Of a stretch of 64,000 bases of DNA, positions 1 through 12,836 are shown in pieces. A program made the position numbers and the translations under genes. Position 1 is the stretch's first letter, and every line of letters starts with the position of its first letter. Under the pieces are notes generated by a model that saw nothing but the letters and a program-made list of their open reading frames with translations, made no database searches and had not been told where the DNA came from. Origin of the DNA: Kondoa malvinella (taxonomy: Eukaryota > Basidiomycota > Agaricostilbomycetes > Agaricostilbales > Kondoaceae); NCBI GenBank assembly GCA_039545315.1, contig BCIM01000001.1, positions 2,141,783 through 2,205,782 on the forward strand, in the 5' to 3' direction.

Positions 1-763
1 AAGCACGCACCAAACTAAGCATCCCCCGCTGTTGCTCGCCCAACTCTTTCACCGCGCTCTCAGCCTCATCACTCCATTTGATACCCGTAGAATTGCCTTT
101 GAGGTTATTGCTTCGTACACTCGTGCCATGGACTTGTCTCCCTTCCGCAGCTTTCACATCTGCAGCTTCTCTTTCACGCTCAGTCATAGGTGCTGCCAAA
201 GCAGAGTGTTTTCGATGTGCTTTGAACGCCGTCGTCGTCAGATCGTCCTACATAGCTGTCAGTCTGATCAGCATAGTAATGGGAGCAGCGCACCTTTGAA
301 GTAGCAAAGAGCGAGTCTATGAAATTGCTTTCGCCCAATTGCTTGGTAAGAGTAGCGCGAGTTGAAGCGTACAACATCTTGGCTCTGACCTGTACGCTGG
401 ACTAAATACAGAGCTCCCACAGAACGAGGGTACAAGGACCGCACCTGAGCCGTGTCAGGCACGTAGACGACCAATAGCCAACCAGCTTCAAGTCGGTAGA
501 GGATGTATGCTGGAACGGTATCTTCTACTTGAGAATGTAGCTGATCAAAATCCTCCACTACGTCGCCTGATACAGTGATCTGTTGAGCAGCCTGCAGGCT
601 CTCTGACACATATTTGAGCTCTCAGTTAAGCGAAGTGAACGGCTTTCGAAGACGAACCATTCTCAATCTTGATGAAGAGCGCTCTAACGCTTTCGTCATT
701 CTGGACTGCCGTAAATGTGTCTCGTAGCGAATCAGATACACTGATACCGGATTGGGTAGTCAT
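1..763 (-). CDS. twf1: Twinfilin (actin monomer-binding protein), 3' part cut by window edge
   Basis: The first ADF-homology domain and the start of the linker of twinfilin are visible; the second domain lies beyond the left edge. Four exons: 763-658, 602-445, 389-294 and 247 to the edge, with introns of 55, 55 and 46 nt. The start ATG (763) opens [17 protein letters not shown], as in twinfilins. Splicing joins [19 protein letters not shown] to [16 protein letters not shown], the actin-contact signature of the family, and then reaches [12 protein letters not shown], the start of the inter-domain linker. Twinfilin sequesters ADP-actin monomers and acts on filament ends in the cytoplasm (family knowledge). 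The reading frame is intact in every visible exon. Confidence 0.9.
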
Positions 764-1075
764 TTCTGGCGAGGCAAGTCACGGTAGCGGGCTGAGAGTG
801 AGCGCGTCATGCATGATTTGGTTTACGGCTCGAGGCCAGCTCTGTTCTACGCTACAATATGCTTGCACTGAATTTGACTTGTCTGTCAGTTGCTTCAGAC
901 ACCATAGCAGCAACGAAGCAAAGTCGGCCTGGGAAGTAAATCAACCTACCTCAGAGTGAACGAGCCAGCACCACTCACCAGCGACGAGTATAGCAGAAAC
1001 CTGTCTTTATACCGATCGAGCCAGGCCAAAGGCTTGCCATAAAGACGGTGAAAGGTATAAAGGCCTTGATTGGTA
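764..1075. other. Intergenic region between twinfilin and RPC25
   Basis: About 310 bp upstream of twinfilin and downstream of RPC25, both on the minus strand. It should hold the RPC25 3' end and the twinfilin promoter. I see no convincing coding exon, TATA box or repeat. Confidence 0.5.
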
Positions 1076-2320
1076 TCAAGATGCAGCAAGTCGGATGCAT
1101 CTATTCTTCCATGCCTTCTTCTTCTTCCGCTTCTTCCTCCGCCGGCCTCCACTGTAATCATACATGAGCATCTGTATCCACAAGTAAGTAAGAGTTTGCT
1201 TACCCATCCAACCACACCCAAACCCGCTTCTTGCATTGAAGTCTGTCAATTCCACAGATCCTGTTAGCCCAAACGGACAAAGCAACAAACCGAAAACTGA
1301 CATAAACAGTAAACGGCACGGCTCCCAAGGCCTGACTGCTAGCACCCTGAACTGCTTGTTCGACCCCAAGACCTTTAGGCGGTTCCATCGGACCAGAATC
1401 ATTAAACTGCGTCTCGACCGTTCTCACTCTGACTATCTCCCCTAATTCAATGTAATACCTATCTTCCGGATCTGTTTGAAGGAGAAGTTGGTTGAATTTG
1501 TAAGCGACTTCTTCGGAACTGTAATGCGGTGTACGGCCATTTGGTTTGACGGGAGAAGCGTCTTCGTTATCGGAAGAACGGGGAGAGTGGTCGTGGGTAG
1601 GTTGAGGAGCGGGTTGGATGGAATCGTAGAGTGGTTCGTTGTCTGGGTACCAAAACCATCGCGCTCGTCTTGAGTCGCTGCGAGATGTAAGAGTAGATCC
1701 TAGAGCAGTGAAACAAAGCTTACTAGGCCGTTCCTTTAGGGAAATATTGCTTTTGTACGTAAATGTCTTCAAAGAACTTTGTCGTTACTTTGCACACAAA
1801 TGAGCAAGAGATAGACTAGTGCAGCATGATGGAACGCACATCTGAGACCGGCCTCTGTACAGCTTTGTACTTTGGCTTCGAAAGCTTCATCTATCGCCGG
1901 ACGGAAGATGACCAGTCGAAAGATGACTTGTGAGGATAGTCCAGCATCAGTCTAAGGGCTCCGAAGAGAGAGAGAGAGAGAGAGAGAGCTCACCTTTGTA
2001 GTACAAGCAGCCATCACCATAAAAGACCATGCCTTCAGAGCAATTGAGAACATCGAAAACGCATATCGCCAACCCAACGTTGGTCACAATCTATCCAACC
2101 GCAGCTCAGCTAGAGTCCAAACAGCAGTACCCAAGACAATCCAATCTATGCACCTTGTTGCAATATTTCCTGTTGATGACTGCTTTTATAGCTTCGTGCG
2201 TATCCGAGCCAGAATCTTGCGCGTCGACTCTGATTGTATCCTGCGAGTATTTTATAAGGTAGGGCCCTCTCTTTACAGAACTGTAAGGGAACTCACCTTG
2301 TGTTTGGATACGATAAACAT
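1076..2320 (-). CDS. RPC25: RNA polymerase III subunit RPC25 / RPC8 (Rpb7-like)
   Basis: Stalk subunit of RNA polymerase III, with an Rpb7-type N-terminal domain followed by an S1/OB region. Eight exons, about 290 aa. The first exon encodes only MFIVSKHK; splicing then gives DTIRVDAQDSG, EAIKAVINRKYCNK, VGLAICVFDVLNCSEG, YGDGCLYYK, FRLVIFRPAIDEAFEAKVQS, and later RWFWYPDNEPLYD and YYIELGEIVRVRTVE, in the order of RPC8 proteins. The family ending (APYTL..GLGLLSWW in animals) appears as VPFTVYTSMQEAGLGVVGW. An insert rich in Pro, Ser and acidic residues separates the WFWY motif from the ELGE strand. After the last intron (phase 0) a tail containing RRRKKRKKKK follows; it is not typical and depends on that splice. 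The third intron holds a GA microsatellite. The start lies 40 bp from the divergent SurE-like gene. Confidence 0.9.
1964..1988. repeat. (GA)n microsatellite inside an RPC25 intron
   Basis: About 12 tandem GA units on the plus strand (CT on the transcribed strand of RPC25), just inside the 5' end of the third intron. The CT run could act as a polypyrimidine tract in the pre-mRNA and is expected to vary in length between strains. Confidence 0.85.
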
Positions 2321-2360
2321 GTTTGCTCGCCCGCTGCTTGGAGTTGACCAGCCAAGCGAG
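2321..2360. promoter_or_regulatory. 40-bp divergent promoter region, RPC25 / SurE-like gene
   Basis: Only 40 bp separate the two chosen start codons. Core promoters and 5' UTRs must overlap each other or the opposite coding region. An in-frame ATG of the plus-strand gene at 2319 shares the palindrome CATG with the RPC25 start codon. No TATA box is visible. Confidence 0.5.
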
Positions 2361-3898
2361 ATGAAGAGGCCTACAGTACTCGTAACGAATGATGATGGAC
2401 CAGTGAGATCTCCCTTGCACACATCGCAAGGTCTCCGCTTATACGTTGCACACAGCCAGACTCAGCTAGTTCTCCCTTTGTATGTTGGGAAAGCGTCATC
2501 AAGACATGTTCAACACTCTGACAATTGAAGCAGGTCTATGGACTAGTACAAGTACTTCGAGAAGTCCTAGATTGGAACGTCATTGTCGTCTTGCCTTCGA
2601 GCCAGAAGAGCTGGTCAGTTCTCTGCATGTCCGAACGTGATCGTAGACTGATTGCTCTGTAGGATCGGTAAAGCATACGTATGTACTCTCTCTCACAGCT
2701 TATATCTACGTGCTGAGTTGTCAAGGGCAGTTCATCGCGTCTACAGTCGACATGCATTACTTCTACCCTGAAAAACCGGATGGTCTGAAAAGCGAGAAAT
2801 CACAAGTAGCTCGGCCAGATTCTAAAGAAGAAGAGTGGATCTTGTGAGCCATACTCTGCGTCTGTTGGATCGACTGATCTTATTGTACAATAGGTTGGAT
2901 GGAACACCTGCCACGTGCTCTTCTATTGCTTTGCATAACCTCTATCCTGGTCAAATAGATCTGGTAGTATCAGGTTAGCTTTCCCCTGAACCAGGTGTAC
3001 GAATATGTTGACAAGTTGCTGTAGGACCAAACTTTGGCCGGAATACCAGCTCTGCTTTCGCCCTATCCAGGTAGGATTGCATCCGTTTCGAGCTGTCACA
3101 GCTCTAAAAAGGATGCTATTGCTACAGCGGTACGATAGGAGCAGCCATGTCCGCCTCTCTATCGATGATCCCATCAATCGCGCTCTCGTACGGCGTTTTC
3201 CAAAAACGTGCGCTTCCTCTCCCTTCTCTGTAATGCGCTAACACCACACCAGCTGTCGCCCCCGAAATCGTCACCCAAGCACACGCCATGTCATGCACCA
3301 TCCTTTCCCAACTCTGGTCATCAGGTTTCCTATCCAACAGAGAAGCTTCAGACGGTCAAGTAGACGTTTATTCCATCAACGTCCCTCTCCTTCCATCTAT
3401 CCTAGAATGCGATACCAAATCCCCACCTGCAAGATTTACGACAATGGCTACGAGTAGGTATCAGCGGTTGTTTGCTCATGTGGATACGGAAGAACAAGTG
3501 TCGAAAGTTGAGAAAGCGGGACCGGATGCGCAAAGAGTTGAGAAAGTTGATCAGGGTAAAGGTGAAACGAGACCAAAGATGGGGGAAAAGATGAAGTTTG
3601 CTTTCAAGCCTGATATTGGGCCACTGGTCAACCCAAAGCCTGAATCTTTGGTGGGTTTAGTTACGGTCTTCTTGTTGATTTGACTAATCTGATGAATGAA
3701 CAGATACCGGGAACGTAAGCCCTTTTACTTCATGAAGTAGAATATAGCTCACCTGTTTCTAGTGATATTCACGCACTGCACCAAGGTCTGATTTCCATCA
3801 CGCCAATAAGAGCAGCATTCGCTTCTGCCCCTTTACCAGACGGACTAGCAAGTCAAGTAGGGCCAGAAGGTAATTGGCCATTGAGCTCTAGGCTGTGA
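2361..3898 (+). CDS. SurE-like 5'/3'-nucleotidase / acid phosphatase
   Basis: SurE-family metallophosphatase, expected to hydrolyse nucleoside monophosphates. The start ATG opens MKRPTVLVTNDDGP, the metal-binding DD motif. Splicing gives DSASSPFVYGLVQVL, IVVLPSSQKSWIGKAY, FIASTVDMHYFYP, LDGTPATC, then VVSGPNFGRNTSSAFALS joined to SGTIGAAMSASLSMIPSIAL, the conserved SurE core. Later exons give DGQVDVYSINVPLL and IHALHQGLISITPI. About ten exons. An upstream in-frame ATG at 2319 would add 14 residues; 2361 is preferred because the family motif begins at residue 8. The chosen stop (TGA 3896-3898) is the simplest reading. A splice donor at about 3870 could extend the gene toward 3970, so the C-terminus is less certain. 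No tubulin-tyrosine-ligase domain, found in some yeast SurE proteins, follows. Confidence 0.88.
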
Positions 3899-3957
3899 TA
3901 TTGTGCAATACAAGTGGTATTCGATTACTGCTGGGTATGCCTCTTTTCTGTTCATTA

Positions 3958-5479
<1,522 letters not shown>

Positions 5480-5516
5480 GCGCAATAATCCGTCTCGAGC
5501 TGGTGCAGCGAGGATA

Positions 5517-8500
5517 TCAAGGGCGCAGGTATACAGTTATGGAGCGCCAGGCCTTTGTCCAGTCCGCTCTCTTGTGGTATACGAGATGTGAATGCAGGTC
5601 GTTATTCGACTTCAAGCTTGGCTCGCGACAAGAGCTATTATGTGATGGGCAGCGTGGACTCTCAGGCGTGTTAGCTAGCATGGTAAAAGAATCTGAGGAT
5701 ACGTTAATGATGCAGCACAAAAAGGAAAGGCATAGTGATACTGGTGAGCTGATCAGCTGGCTTGAGCTGGGTGTTGCGGATTCGAGTGGTGAGGTGAAGC
5801 GGTCGCCTGAGCGGGCGCAGACAAGATGCACCAACCTCTGTGTAGGCCTTCGCTTGCATCCTCGGCCTTAGTGAGATGATGGTGCAAATTCGCTCCCAGC
5901 TGCAAGTCGTTCTTCGTTACTCCGAGCTCGTGAATCGCAGAAACGAATGCGGACTAATTCAGAAGACCCGCGTGAATAACGCAACAACGCACTTGTCTGG
6001 AGACTCACGTAAACTCTGGTTTTGCCAGAGATGTCTTGTCCTGAGATATAAGATGCCAGCCTGTCGAACGAGTAAGCTTTGTTGGGCAGCCTGGCAAGGT
6101 CAAAAACACCTGTTTGAGACCTTCTGTAATGTACCGGGAACGTTTGTCGGTATGTGCTGCCAAGTACCAGCGTGAATAGCCAGCTCCAGAATCAGTGTTC
6201 TGGCTACAACGGTATTTCAGCAATGCGATGCATGCAGGAATTCCGATACTCACTCAAACTGATTAATACTTCCGCTTGGATGCTCGCAGAGATGTCATCT
6301 TCCGCCTTTGACGAACCGCTGGGCGTGCCTGGTACTTTAGTTGAAGCTTCTTTGAACAGTAGCTCTGCTCGAGGAGAGAAGGCTTCAAACTAAATTGTCT
6401 TGGCTTTGAGATGCCAACGTACCTGGTGGAACCATCCACTCCGAACCCGCGTACAGGTCGACTTTACTCATCATCGGGATTGCGACCAATAGCTCGCGAG
6501 CTTTTTTGGCCACGGTAGGTAGCATATCATGTGTCAAAGGCAGAGCATATTTGGCGATTAGCCAGGCAGAGTAAATTTTGACAGGCGAGCCTGAAATCGT
6601 CTTCCGCCATTGCAGAAAGTCTGCAACAACTGGGTCTCGGTTTAGAGCAGGCTGATGAGGTAAGTTTCAGACTCACCCCTATCGACGAATGTATCCGCAA
6701 ATGCGGCTGAAAGCTTGTCATCTGGCCCGCCGTATGTATTCTTCTCTGCCATGGATTGGACGAACGCGCCGGCTCTGGTAGCCCAGTCACGACGAATCTG
6801 TCTCGTACAGTCAGCGTCCGCAGCAGATCTCTCTTGCAGATCTCACACTGGACTGGTTGTCTCGATTCTCTTGGACTAAGTGATGAATGTGCAGTAGGTG
6901 GAAGAGCATGCTTTCTGAGCAATACGCCTGTGGGTGGGGACACCTATTGAACAGGGAACTGAGGCAATGCGACTGACGTACATGCAATCTCACTTGGGCC
7001 CCGATACCATCTGATAGGTGTGCTCGTCCGGTGTCGACGAGAAGTTGGCATAGGCCATTATAATTCGAATGGCGGACATGCTTCCTCAAATCCTTGCCTG
7101 AGGTAAGGCTCGGTGAGTAGATGTCATCGCAAAGAAGAGACATAGCTGACCATGTAATTGTGTTGCGTAGATGGATACGAAGCGCTCTCTCATTTTATCA
7201 GCCGTCATCTTTCTGAATGATTTTGCGCCGTCTGATTCAGCCGCCGTTGTCGCAGCTTGGGTTAGAGCCTGCCACAGCGCAACATCCCAGTGCTTTATGT
7301 CTTCATGTGTTGGCGGGCGACCGAGAGCCTGAATCAAGTCGAGCAGAGCTAAATGAGACTCGAGCGAGAAATCGATGTTGGCCTCTGGCTTTTTCTTCAT
7401 AAGCTCAGCCCATTCTGTGATTCGGAAGCTGGCCCGAGCAAAGTGCGCTACATCTGCTCCTTTGATCTGCAAACGAGGATCTGAGCATCGCGTGCATGCA
7501 GGCACCTGGCAACGTACCCTCTCGTGGCAACATTTCCTGGCAAATTCTTGCGATTGCAGCATTGCTCTGTGCTTCTCAACCGCCTGTGATGCACTATCGG
7601 TCTTGTGCAGCGTTTTAAGGGCAGCAAGATGTTCAGTATTGACATGATCATTACACATCAATTCATTTGCGCTGGCGACCTTTTCACAAGCGGCGTGTAG
7701 AGCTGGCGGGATTCCCATGGGATGCAATTGCTTTATCCGGTCCGCTTCTGTACAGTATGCCTGTCTAGAGTATTGAGCTCGTGCAACGTGGAAGTGAGCT
7801 CTGACTGACCGACAAAAAGTAACGGCCGTCTTTATAAAAGGCGAGCCGATTCCAGAAAAGGTAATGTAGCAGTTTCGTTTGGTCGACGTTTACAGCCTTC
7901 GAGGAAGAGCCTGAGAAAAGTGACGGTGAATTGGAATTCATCATCCAACAGCAGGCGAAACAGACCATGTAAGGCCCGTAGCTCTTGGCGAGCCGACTCG
8001 AATTCAGCAACACAGGAGAGACCTCTTGTACTGGCAGCAGCAGCGAGAGCAGCAAGCAGTGTTCGATCATGGTCTTCGACGTACGCGAGAGTTACGTGGC
8101 CATTGCCCACGAAGACGGCGTGCAACAGCTTCGCGTAGAAACTGAATTGCAAGCCTTTGTATTGTCCTTGGTCAGCGACAGGTGTATGAACTGCTGCTTG
8201 AGGGAAAGATGGGCGAGCAGGGAACTGCAGATAATCAGTCGCTTGCAACCACATTGCAATTGGCACTGACTTTGGCAAAATGAGCAACACCGTTGGAATC
8301 GGCCGAGTGGACAAGCAGTCCACGATCCAACAGGAATTGGTACAGTTTCGCCCAGCCAGGAACAGCATGTTGCTGATGTTGCGATTGACCTTATGGGGTT
8401 TAGCCTACGTATCAAGATACAGAAGAAAAGCCGACCTTCGAATGAGTAGAATAGCCTGCGACCTTGATTATACATTGCCAGACTTAAAAGCTGCGTCGGC

Positions 8501-8649
8501 CAATGTTCGTGAAGCAAGTGTCTTTCCGGAACAGTCAAGTTTGTTGGCTCGGGCGTCTTCTCATCGACACCAACTCGGAATCGGCCGAGGCAGCGTACAT
8601 GAAAGTCGTTACTGAGTCCAAGGTAGAGTTCTTCCGTAGTAGAAGCCAT
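5517..8649 (-). CDS. Unrecognised protein, probably alpha-helical, at least 10 exons
   Basis: I do not recognise this family. The start ATG (8649) opens MASTTEELYLGLSNDF. A consistent spliced frame then runs through TLASRTLADAAFKSGN, QHAVPGWAKLYQFLLDRGLL, KGLQFSFYAKLLHAVFVGNG, TKLLHYLFWNRLAFYKDGRY, MGIPPALHAACEKVASANEL, IKGADVAHFARASFRITEWA, IRRDWATRAGAFVQSMAEKN, SGSPVKIYSAWLIAKYALPL and LPNKAYSFDRLASYISGQD. The composition suggests a helical repeat scaffold (Leu/Ala-rich, no signal peptide or membrane segment), of nucleoporin or PCI type, but this is a guess. Introns are 45 to 105 nt. The last exons, below about 5830, are unclear: one frame stays open to 5517, so the true end may lie anywhere between 5517 and 5830. 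Confidence 0.65.
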
Positions 8650-9573
8650 GCTTGAATGATGAGAAGGTGCTAAATTTCAGAAAGCAAGCGGAAGAGCAAG
8701 ATGACGACTATGACGTTGGTGAAAGTAGCCGATGGGGAAGAGAAAGCTGAAGAAGCGTGAACAGGACGATTCTGCAGTTGGTGGTCGAGATTGAATGAAC
8801 GGCAGTGGGAATCAACGGAGGTAGACAAAGGGAGCGAGAAGCAGGCGCAGTAGGGTAACAATTGACGTCATTATAGGAAGTTCCAAAGAGGGGGGATGAA
8901 TGCAGAGCTTGGTTCTGCTCCTGCCTATGCCAAGAATGCAGGCTACTGCTGCATTTGATATCGGACGCAATCGAGAAGAGTCCAGGAAGGCTTATGTTAT
9001 GGACACGCAACCAGGACAGCTAGTAGGAGCAGGCAGATGACAACTTTATTCCTATGCAGCTTTGCCCAGCGAGATTCTATCCAAAGGTCGATTTAGCTTC
9101 GAATCTATGATAAGCTGGGATGTGCTTTCGCAGCATTCTTGACTTCTAGCTGTTGATGATCACCAGCAGAGCAGCGCTATAATACAGACATGAGTCTCTA
9201 ATCTCGAAGATGCCTTGCATTGCCAATGTGTACTCGGTCAATTATGCCTTGAAGCCCTGACTGGTGCTGTGCAAATTAGGCAAAAGCAGGACAGTATGAT
9301 GATCTTCAGAGAGTCTCTCGACTGCGAATAGCCAGCGAATAGGGCGACTCCGAGAGATCCAGCGGATGTTGCGTTCACCATGATTTTCACGGTGCCCCCT
9401 TGACACACAGGTCTCTGCTGATGACACGGCGCACTTGTAAGCTTCTCTTTCGCTGACTGTTGCTGCCCTCTTGCGCAAGATTGATGATCAGTCAGCATTC
9501 TGCCTTGCCGCGCCGCACAGGTATTTTTCATCTTGCTTCTTTTCCAGTCAAACAGCCTCTCTTGACACACAAA
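8650..9573. other. Intergenic region, divergent promoters
   Basis: About 920 bp between two divergent genes. Short open frames exist on both strands, but none shows family motifs or splice-compatible extensions. It probably carries the two promoters and 5' UTRs. Confidence 0.5.
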
Positions 9574-11027
9574 ATGGACCCAAATCCGAATGATGAACGG
9601 CCGAACGAGGCAGAGCAGCTAGAACCACAAGCTGGAGACGAAACATATGAGATGGACGAAGATGAGCAAGTCATGTTGAGTTTGGATGATGCGATAGAAA
9701 TATTGCAGAACGAACAAGATGGTCAAGATGAAAGGGAGGACGAAGACTCTGACGACTCTGGGGATGAACAGGAAGAGCGGCCTTTGGTCAAAGATACTTC
9801 TGTCGCACATTTTGCATCTCACTCGAATACATCTACGCAAGCTGTTTTCTGCGTCGCTGCGCATCCTACGACTCCCTTGTTGGCTGCTTCAGGCGGCGAA
9901 GACGATTTAGGCTACATCTGGAGAACAGATACAGGCGAAGAGATTGCCAAACTCTCTGGGCATGAAGATTCTGTGGCTTGCATTGCTTGGAGCTCAGATG
10001 GCGAGATGATCAGTACTGGTGGACTGGATGGGAAAGTCAGAGTATGGAGAAGAAGGAAGCCTGAAGCTGGAGGAGCTTGGGAGTGGGCTCAGTGGGAGTT
10101 CTTGACTAGTTTGGAAGGGCCTGATGAGGTTACAGTAAGTCTGCAATCATGCCTACCCCTTTATAGAAGCTAAGTCTGCTTTCAGACACTGATATGGCAC
10201 CCGAAAGGCCCTGTGCTCGTCGCAGGCTCGACAGACAGCACAATCTGGATGTGGAACCGTGAGCCTGCTTGCTCCCTCACTATGGCTCATGCTAAAATAC
10301 CATAGTTCCCTCTGGCAAAAACATGTCTGTCTTCTCTTTTCACCAAGCACCCATCACCTCCCTCTTCTGGTCAACACCAACAGAAGGCAAACGTCTCTTA
10401 TCAGCCGACAGCGACTCCTCACTCTGTATCTGGAATCCTCAAGAACCTTCTGCTCCTCTACATCGCCTCACGTCTAACAGCGGACGATTTGCTTTGCCTG
10501 GTGGAATAACGACAATGACTACGAACGCTTCTGGTTCATTGGCTCTTCTCGGTGGTGCAGAAGAAGGTGCTCTAAGGATCGTCAACCTCACCAACGGGTC
10601 GTTTGTCGGTGCGCTTGTTGGAGGGCACGCGGAAACAGCATCAGTGGAAGCAGTGACTTGGGTTGATCTGAAAGTAGGCGCTGGTCTTTGGGTCAGTGCT
10701 GCTACAGATGGGACAGTATGTGCGTGGGAAGTATCGAATGGGTCTTTGAGGTGGAGAGCCGATCACACGAGCGAACAAGAAGTCAAAGAGGAAGGCACGG
10801 AAGATTCAGCCGTTTCAAACCTACTTTTGCATCCCAACAAACAGTGGATCACAAGCAGCTGTGCAGATGGAACAGTCAGAACATGGGATGTAAAGAGCGG
10901 GAAACCAGTCGAAGAGCACTCTGGTCATAATTCAGCAGTGCATGGTCTGGCTCTGTCGCAGGATGGCAAGCTGGTTATTTCGGCAGGCGATGATGGGATT
11001 GGCAGAATACATGCATTTGCAACATAG
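9574..11027 (+). CDS. SQT1: Sqt1 / AAMP WD40 protein, chaperone of ribosomal protein uL16 (Rpl10)
   Basis: In yeast Sqt1 binds newly made Rpl10 and helps load it on 60S subunits; AAMP is the animal homologue. Three exons: 9574-10134, 10186-10258 and 10306-11027, encoding 451 aa. The N-terminal 90 residues are acidic (EMDEDEQVMLSLDDAIEIL, EREDEDSDDSGDEQEERP), matching the acidic leader of the family. WD40 repeats follow: FCVAAHPTTPLLAASGGEDD with GYIWRTDTGEE, GHEDSVACIAWSSDGEM, TLIWHPKGPVLVAGSTDSTI, FHQAPITSLFWSTPTEGKRL, VSNLLLHPNKQWITSSCADG and GHNSAVHGLALSQDGKLV. Phases are consistent (0, then 1). The stop lies 7 bp from the stop of the convergent RSA4 gene. Confidence 0.93.
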
Positions 11028-11034
11028 AGGGCCT

Positions 11035-12836
11035 TCAATGCCGCCATATCCGTAATTTCTTGTCCCTGCCTCCGCTTGCTACCTTGTCTGCCACGAAATC
11101 GACGCAATATACTTCGTCTGTGTGCCCAGGCAGATCAACCCGGATCTTGTATGTCTTCAGGTCCCATAGCTGTGCAGGAGCAAAGAAGCAATGTATGAGC
11201 AAGATGCTCGAGCACTACTTCTTGTTGCGCACCTTGAGCGTAGAATCTTTGCTCGCGCTGACGAGCATCCTCGAATCCGCTGACCACGAGAGCCGGTAGA
11301 CTGCAGCAACATGCCCTCTCAGACTCGCAATGAATCTGTGCGCAACAGGATTAACCAACCAGTTCCGAAGGGACAGATCAGCAACGGTACGCACTTTCCA
11401 CTCTTGCCATCCCAAAGCTTGACCGAATTGTCAAAGCTAGCACTCGCTACCAACTTTCCATCCGGACTGAAAGCAACATGATTGACCTGTTTCTGATGTC
11501 CAGTCATGCGGGCTATAGGTTTCTTTGGATTCGCAATTTCGGTATTCGAGTTGATTGGATGCCAAAGGAAGAGCGTATGGTCGTCCGATCCGGAGATGAG
11601 CTGTTCTGGTGAATTCGAGGTGTACTTCTTGTATCTTTTCAATGCAAGCTGTTGGCCTTCTTCTGCTGAAGCTGGTTGTTTGGCTTTCTCGTCATAAGGA
11701 CCCGTTCGAAGAAGGAAGTCTGTATTGAGAGCCAGAGTATTGACCCAGTGCGCGTGTTCAGATAGCGTCCGTATAAGTTTGCCCTGTTCCAAGGTCAGCA
11801 TGAGTCATTATTTAGAAATCGCTCCGACCAACCTCTTTGGAATCCCAAAGCTTGACTGTACGATCACTGCTGGCCGTATATATCACATTTTCTCCTCCCC
11901 ATCTGACTACATTCACACTCGCAGTATGCCCGCCTAGCGTAAAGTCTGTTCTTCTAGCTGAAGGTGTCCATACTCGGACAGTGCAATCTTTTGATGACGA
12001 AGCCAATCGAGGGGAAGCGGCATTTCTGTAAATGATCTTCAGTTCATATCACACAGTGATGACACCAAGATCACCCACGAGTGTATTGGTTCCCATGATA
12101 AGGAAGTGATCCACTTGGTGTGGCCTCTGAGCGTTTCACCCTTTTGCTTGCCAGTCTTGGGATCCCAAATCCGTACAGTCTTATCCATACTGCCTGTTGC
12201 TAGATCCCTTTCCATTCCATCCCACTCTACGCACTGGACCCAGCCTGTATGCCCTGTCAGGTTGTGTCTCGGTGTTTCGGTATCGAGATCCCATATCCGT
12301 GCTGTGTTGTCGCCTGAACCTGTCGCGAGGTTCCTGCCAGTCGGAGAGAATGATGCGCAGAGTATAGCGGCACCGTGACCTGGCAAAAACTGAGCTTATA
12401 AATTGCGTACGCAGGCTAGTTGAAGCTGACCATCTAGACTTGAGCTACATCTGTTGATCTCCCTGACTCTGAAGATAGCTTCCGGTTCACAAGCAACGGT
12501 CAAGATGTCTTCAGTCGATATGAGATCTGGGTGTTCCCTCAAAGAGACTTGAAGCGATTTCTCAATAGTCAGCTTGACGTCTTCTTTGCCTTCATTCTTG
12601 ACAGATACATGGAAGGCAAAAGGTACAGGATCGTCTGAAGTACCACGAAGGTTGTTGGCTAGCAATTCGAGGCCTTGCTTGCCTGTGTTGCTCGGCAGAG
12701 AAACGGGAGGACCTAATGCAGCTCCTTGTGCGTCTGTGAATTGAACAATGACATTTTGCACTGGTGTCAAGGGAGTTTCTGGTGCGCTAGCGTTCAAGCG
12801 AGACCGCTTTGGCGGAGGTGGAATCATTGTCGCCAT
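11035..12836 (-). CDS. RSA4: Rsa4 / Notchless (NLE1), 60S ribosome assembly WD40 protein
   Basis: Rsa4 binds pre-60S particles and is removed by the AAA ATPase Rea1 through its N-terminal NLE domain. Start ATG 12836 gives MATMIPPPPKRSRLNASAPE, then VIVQFTDAQGAALGPPVSLP, the NLE ubiquitin-like domain, then the linker RCSSSLDG. WD repeats follow across exons: GHGAAILCASFSPTGRNLAT, GHTGWVQCVEWDGMERDLAT, KWITSLSWEPIH, CTVRVWTPSARRTDFTLGGH, WVNTLALNTDFLLRTGPYDE, YTSNSPEQLISGSDDHTLFL, KQVNHVAFSPDGKLVASASF, GHVAAVYRLSWSADSRMLVS, and finally LWDLKTYKIRVDLPGH with KKLRIWRH before the stop. The insert holding KQPASAEEGQQLALKRYKK between the middle repeats is typical of Notchless. About six introns. Confidence 0.94.

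Noticed and set aside
9238..9570. 110-codon minus-strand frame upstream of SQT1
   Set aside because: No family motif, unusual composition, and it lies in the promoter region of SQT1.
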